NCBI RefSeq assembly: GCF_910596095.1
Contig: NC_056543.1
Coordinates: 23,880,542-23,944,541, forward strand
From: Thunnus maccoyii
Lineage: Eukaryota > Chordata > Actinopteri > Scombriformes > Scombridae
Reading direction: 5' to 3'
Length of the DNA stretch: 64,000 nucleotides
Positions 58,359 to 64,000 of the stretch are shown in pieces. The notes under the pieces are model-generated. The model was not told where the DNA came from and did no database searches. It saw only the letters and a list, made by a program, of their open reading frames with translations. A program made the translations under genes and the position numbers. Numbering within the stretch: the stretch's first letter is position 1; the number at the start of each line of letters is the position of its first letter.

Positions 58359-59330
58359 GGATGGTGGAAGAAGTACCCAGATCCTGTTGCAATACCACAA
58401 TACTCCACTACAAGTAAAAATCCTGCATATAAAATCCTACTTAAAGAAAAGTACATAAGTATTAGGGTTGAACAATTTCGAAAAAATATCTATTTGCATG
58501 TTTTTGACTGATATTATAATTGCAATGATTTGCGATATTTGAAGGAATGATAATTAACATAATTATTTTCATTTTAATTGAAAAACATATTAAAATGATT
58601 ATGGTGAAATTTTTGTGGGGATCTGTACCAAACAAAGATGTTTTCTTAAGTCTGTAGAATATGATGTCTAGGCCAGGACATCTCTGCAGCACGACAATAT
58701 TTAATTTAAAATGGTATTTTGACACACATTTCGCCTTTAACAAATATTGTGCCTTCTGTGATTTGAAAATCGCAGTAGGCTGTATTGCAGTTTTGATAAA
58801 ATTTCGATCAATTGGTCAGCCATAAGAGGCATTATCAGCTAAATATACTTAAAGTATCAAAAGAAAAAATACTAATTTTGCAGATAATCTGCCCCTGTTA
58901 TTGATATGTTAAATACATTTATAATGAACATTATTAATACTGATGAATCAATGTGTAAAGAGAGTTTTACTGATGTAGCTTGTTGAGGTGGAACTAGTTC
59001 TAACTATTTTATATGAAGTGAAGTAGTTTAATCCAGTGGAGAGATAAATCTAAGGGGTCGTGAGATGATTATTCTGGTATAGGAAAGAAGAAAAGTTCTG
59101 CTAAATACATCTGTATTCATTTTTTGGACTTTTTTCTTATATTTGCTTTTTTGTGACTTATCATGTTATTTTATGTAAATCTGAGTAACTAGTAACTAAA
59201 GCCGTCATATTAATGTAATGAAGTAGAAAGTACAATATATCCCTCTGAAATGTAGTGGAATAGACGTGTCACATTCAAGTAACTCAAAACTGCAACGGCA
59301 CTAGAATAAATATACTGCACTTACATTCCC
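58359..59330 (+). mobile_element. non-autonomous DNA element interrupted by a second insertion
   Basis: The left part has GGTGGAAGAAGTACCCAGAT, CTCCACTACAAGTAAAAATC and AAAGTACATAAGTATTA. The right part resumes at about 58836 with AAATATACTTAAAGTATCAA and ends with CCTCTGAAATGTAGTGGA and ACTTACATTCCC. This is the layout of an abundant teleost repeat full of AAGTA units. The expected continuous sequence is broken at 58464 by an unrelated 360-bp element, which is therefore younger. Confidence 0.65.
58464..58824 (+). mobile_element. nested MITE inserted in the 58.36-59.33 kb element
   Basis: The left end AGGGTTGAACAATTT and right end CAATTGGTCAGCC are imperfect inverted repeats. The interior has repeated TTGCGATAT/GAAAATCGC-type motifs typical of a common teleost MITE family. 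The exact target-site duplication is unclear; ATTA occurs at both junctions. Confidence 0.6.
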
Positions 59331-60403
59331 AATGACATCAGGCGTTCATTAACAGCTGGTTGCGACCACACATCATGACATATGGTCATGGCCTGGATGT
59401 CACATCTACAATCACATTTGCTACTAAAGCTGTGTGTCTATGGGTACAGCTCAGTGGTATATGACAATAAATGAGTAGAACTTTACAACGTTTTAATTGA
59501 TCCCCTTATTGAGTCATAATGTAAAATTATGCAAACACTTTAGTGCTTAGTGATGCCTGGTGGCGAAAAAGCAAGTGAAATGTGATACTGGTGGCATTCC
59601 ATAGATAATCACCAGCTGGATACATCATGTTTTAGTCTGCACTTAGTAGAGGAAGCTAGTTTTAAGTTTGGTATTGATCAGCGGGACTCTGCTGACTGCT
59701 GTCAATACAGCAGGTCCATTTACATCAGTGACTCTAATGAGAGTTATTTTAAATCACACCACAGAGCCACAGCTCTGTCGCTCTGTCTGCTCCTCCAAAA
59801 CATCTTGTGAATCTATGACACAGACTGAATACAGGGTCTGGTTGTGTAGATCTGACCACACTGGCTGAAATTATATTATACAATTATATTGTAATCATAT
59901 TTGTATTGGTAGGTCTGTAGACCATATGAGAAATATTGTTATGACAAAAATACATAGCAATATATTATTTTAAGGCCATATTGTCCACCCCTAGTTTCAT
60001 GGTATATATCGTCATATCACAGACCCCTACTGTCTACAACATATCAAATGGACTGATGACTTGGTTATTAAAGTCTCAATCCCATCCACTTTTGTTTGTA
60101 GTGGTTATATTAAGCTATATATTTGTCATCACAAACAGCCTGTTTTGGATGAGTTCTCAAGGAATCACCAGCCATGATACAGTGTTTTACATTAACACAA
60201 TTATTGTTTTTCCACAGTTTGAATGTGATTACATTAAGAAATAAAAGGACATTGCATATTTTTGTGTGCATTTCTGTAAAAAGTAAGATTAGATCATGAG
60301 ATTCAGTGACTGATGGTTAGCAGTCAAAGTTGTCTAGAGCTCTACTACCTCTTAGACTGCACACAAGTCTCATAGGAGGTATAATGACAAACTTCAAACT
60401 GAT

Positions 60404-60806
60404 CTTAGAGGACCAGTGTGTAAGATTTAGTGGCATCTAGGGATGAGGTTGCAGATCGCAACCAACTGAATAGACCTCCCCTCACTCTCCCCTTCCAAGC
60501 ATGTAGGAGAACCTACAGTGGCTGCGAAACTTGCGAAAAACGTGAAAGGCCCTCTCTAGAGCCAGTGTTTGGTTTGTCCGTTCTGGGCTACTGTACAAAC
60601 ATGGTGGTGCAACATGGCGGCCTCCATGGAAGGGGACCTGATCCCTATGTAGATATAAAGGGCTCATTCTAAGGTAACAAAAACACAACAATTCTTATTT
60701 TCAGGTGATTATACACAGATTAAAGCATACTTACCAATATTATATTCCATTTCTGCCAAGCCCGTTTAGCTAGATGCCACTAAATCTTACACACTGCACC
60801 TCTAAG
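60404..60806. mobile_element. MITE with about 34-bp terminal inverted repeats
   Basis: The left terminus (60404-60437) contains AGTGTGTAAGATTTAGTGGC followed by ATCTAG. The right terminus (60773-60806) carries its reverse complement, with two mismatches near the outer end. The 400-bp interior has no transposase; the 80-codon ORF inside is not a gene. A widely dispersed teleost MITE. Confidence 0.85.
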
Positions 60807-61339
60807 TGAGTTTAATATTCTAGTAATGTGTTTGTACTTACTGGTCAACAACATTGTGACATGTGGCTCTAATTCAAGGCACATGAATTTCCAGAGGCAC
60901 AAAGCTGATGATCCTGCCAAATGAGAGTGTGAACTGATTGTCACACCCGTCTGGTGTGTGTGTCTGCGTGTGTTTGTGCTTGTGATGATAGCCTAAACAA
61001 ATAAGAAATAAAACATTTTCTCATTTTCAGTAGTCCCCTTTAACTTAGCATCCAATATTTTTCTTTAATAGTACTAATTTATTTTATAAAATCTTATCTT
61101 TCTGGATATTTTGTAAATATCTTAATTATATGCGATGTGTAGATTTGCATACAGCATAATAAAAAAAATCCACCTTCCTAATAGGATTCATATTGAGTTT
61201 TTACTGGTGATTCTTGGAAGCAGTACCTACATGGTTAAATGCAGCCTCTCAGATGGCAGAAACTAGGAGAGGAATGCGTGTGCTTGTTTTATGGACAGCC
61301 TAGAGCCCTCGCCCTGGCACTGGCGGCAGACTGCTCTTT

Positions 61340-61740
61340 GTCACAAACACCCTCGTGTCAAAGATGCAACAGCATCCTGGAGGAAGCATTGACTGCTGCT
61401 ATGAAGTCGACAAGTGATGAAAGTAGCCTAGAGGTTGTCAATTAAGAGAGCCAAGGCCTGGACCTTATAAGTTAATGGGCAGTTTCCCCTCACAGGGCCT
61501 GCTAGGGCTTTATAGCACAGCTTATAAAAACCCCAAGTGTAATGCACCCCTATAACGTTTTCAATTAAGAGAAGGGGCATAAAGCAGTGCAGACACTTGG
61601 CAGTCATGCTACAATGTTTATAAAGTGGCATTTGGCATAAATTGGGAGGGGAATTTTCAATTGCCCCAGTTGTTTTAAAGCAGCAGCTACTGTGCAGAAT
61701 TTTATTTTGATGGCACTTCATGCTGACTGGAAGCATTACA
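61340..61740. promoter_or_regulatory. candidate conserved non-coding element
   Basis: Unique-looking mixed-composition block with GGTTGTCAATTAAGAGAGCC (about 61432) and CGTTTTCAATTAAGAGAAGG (about 61556), so a TTTCAATTAAGAGA-like motif recurs about 120 bases apart. GGCATAAATTGGGAGG and ATTTTCAATTGCCCC follow. The recurrent motif and lack of repeats suggest an intronic enhancer. Inference only. Confidence 0.28.
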
Positions 61741-64000
61741 GACTTCCTGGTGTCTTCCCATTACCAGCTCTTTTAGTTTGGTCATATGGACGCACAGCCT
61801 GAAGTTTAAAAGCCCTGTCTTCTCAGTTGTTAAAGAGATTGGAAACAAGATAAACAAAATTTTAATATCCACTTATAATATGATACAGTCCAAATATTAG
61901 TACAAAATGACACTTTAAATGCATTAATCATTTCACAGTAAATTGGCAAATTTAAAACTGTCCTACAATACCAGAGGAATTTATATATAACGCAATTAAA
62001 GAAAATGAAATAAAACAGAGCATTCTGTAACACCAGGTGTTTAACAGCAAGTATCTAAAAATCACAGATTATTTTTCATAAACATAATTGTGCACTACAA
62101 TCTGCTTGTTTACAGTGCTGTTAGAAATGAGTGCTTAAAGGTAATCCCTTCACTCATCTGGTGTCTTCTGTGGTCGACCTGGCTTTGGCTTCCGGTAGAA
62201 AAATAAATGAGTGTTGAATAAACACCAGTGTGTTGACACCTCATTTCCTCATTGATTGGTGGTGGAAGCCAAGCTTGAGGTGTGTGGCCATAATCCAATC
62301 AAGCAAGTAAACAACCATGGGGACTGTGTAAGTAAATTCTTCAGCTATGTGAGGGCGAGCAGGTTGGCCAAGTAACCATATAAACATTATTCTGTTTAAT
62401 GGTTTATCTAATCTTTCTACTAGACACATTCTTGGCCATTGCCTCGCATTATGAAAGTTTGAAACTTTTATGGATGTTTTTGAAAAATATGTGAACCACT
62501 TCAGAAAGCCTGTCTTTCTCCTTTTCCCTCATATTATGTATTAGATGTTCAGTCCCACTGTCGAACAGGAGACCATTTATTTTATCTAGTTCAATTAAAC
62601 AACACTAGCAAAACACATGATGGGTTTGTCACTTTGTCATTTTTGAGCCAATGCATCAATAAATCGCTCTATTACCTGTTGTTGACCCAGCTAAGCTTGC
62701 CTTTGAAATCTGTTACAGGGCATTAAGTTAACACATGTTGCTGTGTGAAAACAAAGCTCTGTCGACTGGCGTGGGGACCAGCTGAGTAAACGTGGTTGAG
62801 GGAGCAGTGTGGAATGGCAGAGAGAAGAGGGCTACACTTGTCCCAGTGCAGACTAAGGTGGATCCATACGGCCAACAGATGGATATGTTACCCTGTATCT
62901 CCAAAAGAAAGAAAGGAAAAAAAAAAAGGCAACCCAAACAAGTGTCTCTGCTCTAGCACTGAAGCCTTTGATCAACAGCACATCTTCAGCTTCGGAGTAG
63001 GACTTTTCAGGACCCCAGAGTGCACATAGAATTGCATCTGTATAAACATGGCCAGGGAGGAATGTGTGAACAATGCAACAAAAGAATTTTGTTCTAGAAA
63101 TGTGGGGCGGACTTGGCTAACGGGTGGTTTATGTGGTTTAGAGTTTAAGCGTGGTGGTCGGATTGAATGAGAAGCTGGGGAAATATTCTCTGTTTTTAAT
63201 GATAACACAAGTGAGAAACCTGTGTTTTTGCTTTGTACAGATGTGAGCCAATACAAGTGCGGTGATGAAATCTCCACAGGAAAATAATCCTTTTTAAGAG
63301 TAGTGGAAGGTGTGAAAGAATTTTAAAACAGCAGTGTTGTGTAACTGGGTATTTTTGTTACAGCTTATGTAATTGCATTTTAATCAAATTATTTTCTGCT
63401 GTATCAGTTATGTTCTATATAAACTGCTACAGAAATCATAGGTCATGTAGGTGTCCGATGTAGTGCCTTAAATCTATTATATGTATGATCAGAATCTTTG
63501 ATTGCATAGACGTCAAATTATTTTACATATTACACATAGACCTCCTTAGGAGAGGCCACCCAATTTACTGTTGATAGCCATGACAAGCTGTAGCCTGTGT
63601 TGACCTATTTATTGAACTGTATTAGCATTTACTGTAGGTATGACTAATAATTTCTAATAGCCTCCTGGATGAGGGTGTTGGGCTTGTATAGTTTATCCCG
63701 TGTAGCATTAATTAGGTAGCAGTCAGAGTTGTGTGTGGGCAGGATATTGCTTCCAGGTTTGGAGTCAGCTCCTTTGTCAGAGGGCCAAAGGGTTTCTTTT
63801 GGCTACTAAATAGATACAGATTTGGGTTCAATTTACACTTCCTAAACCTGTAGGAGTACACTTGCATCACTGACATTAGATCAGTTTTTACTTGTCAGAG
63901 GAAAACTGTAGTCATGTCCCCTTCTCCTTTTCCAGGGTGGTGTTTTGGTCTTCTCACGGCACTGAGGTTGGCTCATTGCCATGGTGATGGTCGGCTAGTT

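Larger units (their letters stand above)
54649..64000 (+). other. inferred first intron of the gene starting at 54605
   Basis: About 9.4 kb with a donor at its left edge and no convincing coding exon up to the window end. It is rich in MITEs (listed separately), a 14-bp hairpin and enhancer-like sequence near 61.4-61.7 kb. A second end-like sequence, GTCCACCCCTAG (about 59980-59992), suggests another decayed transposon near 59.9-60.0 kb. The last 100 bases contain CCTTTTCCAG followed by a non-coding-looking frame, so no exon is called there. Confidence 0.5.

Noticed and set aside
58111..58398. Minus-strand ORF with FLEPGDMVVLKQL, loosely like the end of a retroviral-type integrase
   Set aside because: The similarity is about a dozen residues, no other retroelement domain, LTR or primer site is nearby, and the ORF runs into a MITE. 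Too weak to call.
59668..59868. 66-codon ORF with several Cys residues
   Set aside because: No acceptor or donor in phase with the exon at 54605-54648, and it lies among decayed repeats.
63935..64000. Possible exon after CCTTTTCCAG at the window end
   Set aside because: The acceptor-like sequence is reasonable, but the frame compatible with the first exon is short and unlike any candidate protein, and the window ends there.

Overview
The window is nuclear DNA of a ray-finned fish, most likely a percomorph teleost. The evidence is vertebrate gene structure with GT-AG introns, abundant (CA)n/(GA)n/(TA)n microsatellites, and teleost-style short transposons: a tRNA-derived SINE, hAT-like and other MITEs, a Tc1 remnant and LINE-type 3' tails. 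Nothing prokaryotic, viral or CRISPR-like is present. Gene density is low.

Layout. (1) 1-9.3 kb, plus strand: the last four coding exons and long 3'UTR of a dachshund transcription cofactor (dach1-like). They encode the C-terminal coiled-coil region. (2) 9.3-20.3 kb: a gene-free interval with AT-rich blocks that look like conserved non-coding elements, a hairpin-bearing repeat, a SINE and a hAT-like element. (3) 20.3-39.8 kb, minus strand: a cluster of three class A GPCRs. These are gpr18, gpr183 (EBI2, oxysterol receptor) and a second, diverged gpr183-like receptor whose reading frame is split into three coding exons. All three have a good splice acceptor 1-23 bases before the start codon, so each probably has an upstream non-coding first exon. 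(4) 40-54 kb: transposon remnants, paired minisatellites with telomere-like GGTTAG units, a 56-bp inverted repeat whose copies lie 3.4 kb apart, and one unassigned exon-like ORF. (5) 54.5-64 kb, plus strand: a housekeeping-type promoter (two CCAAT boxes, a CRE half site, an ATGGCGGC YY1-type start) and the first coding exon of a gene with a mitochondrial-presequence-like N-terminus. The rest of this region is treated as its first intron, full of MITEs, including one inserted into another.

Functionally, the three receptors form a lipid-receptor cluster expected on immune cells. GPR183 guides lymphocytes along 7alpha,25-dihydroxycholesterol gradients, and GPR18 is reported as a receptor for lipid mediators. 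In mammals GPR18 and GPR183 are also neighbours, inside UBAC2 on human 13q32, and DACH1 is on 13q21. The fish segment therefore looks like a rearranged part of the same ancestral chromosome. The main points for a second look are the intron-split gpr183 paralogue with a changed ligand-pocket tyrosine, two dach exons whose splice acceptors abut microsatellite or homopolymer tracts, the 39-bp and 56-bp inverted repeats, and two unassigned ORFs.
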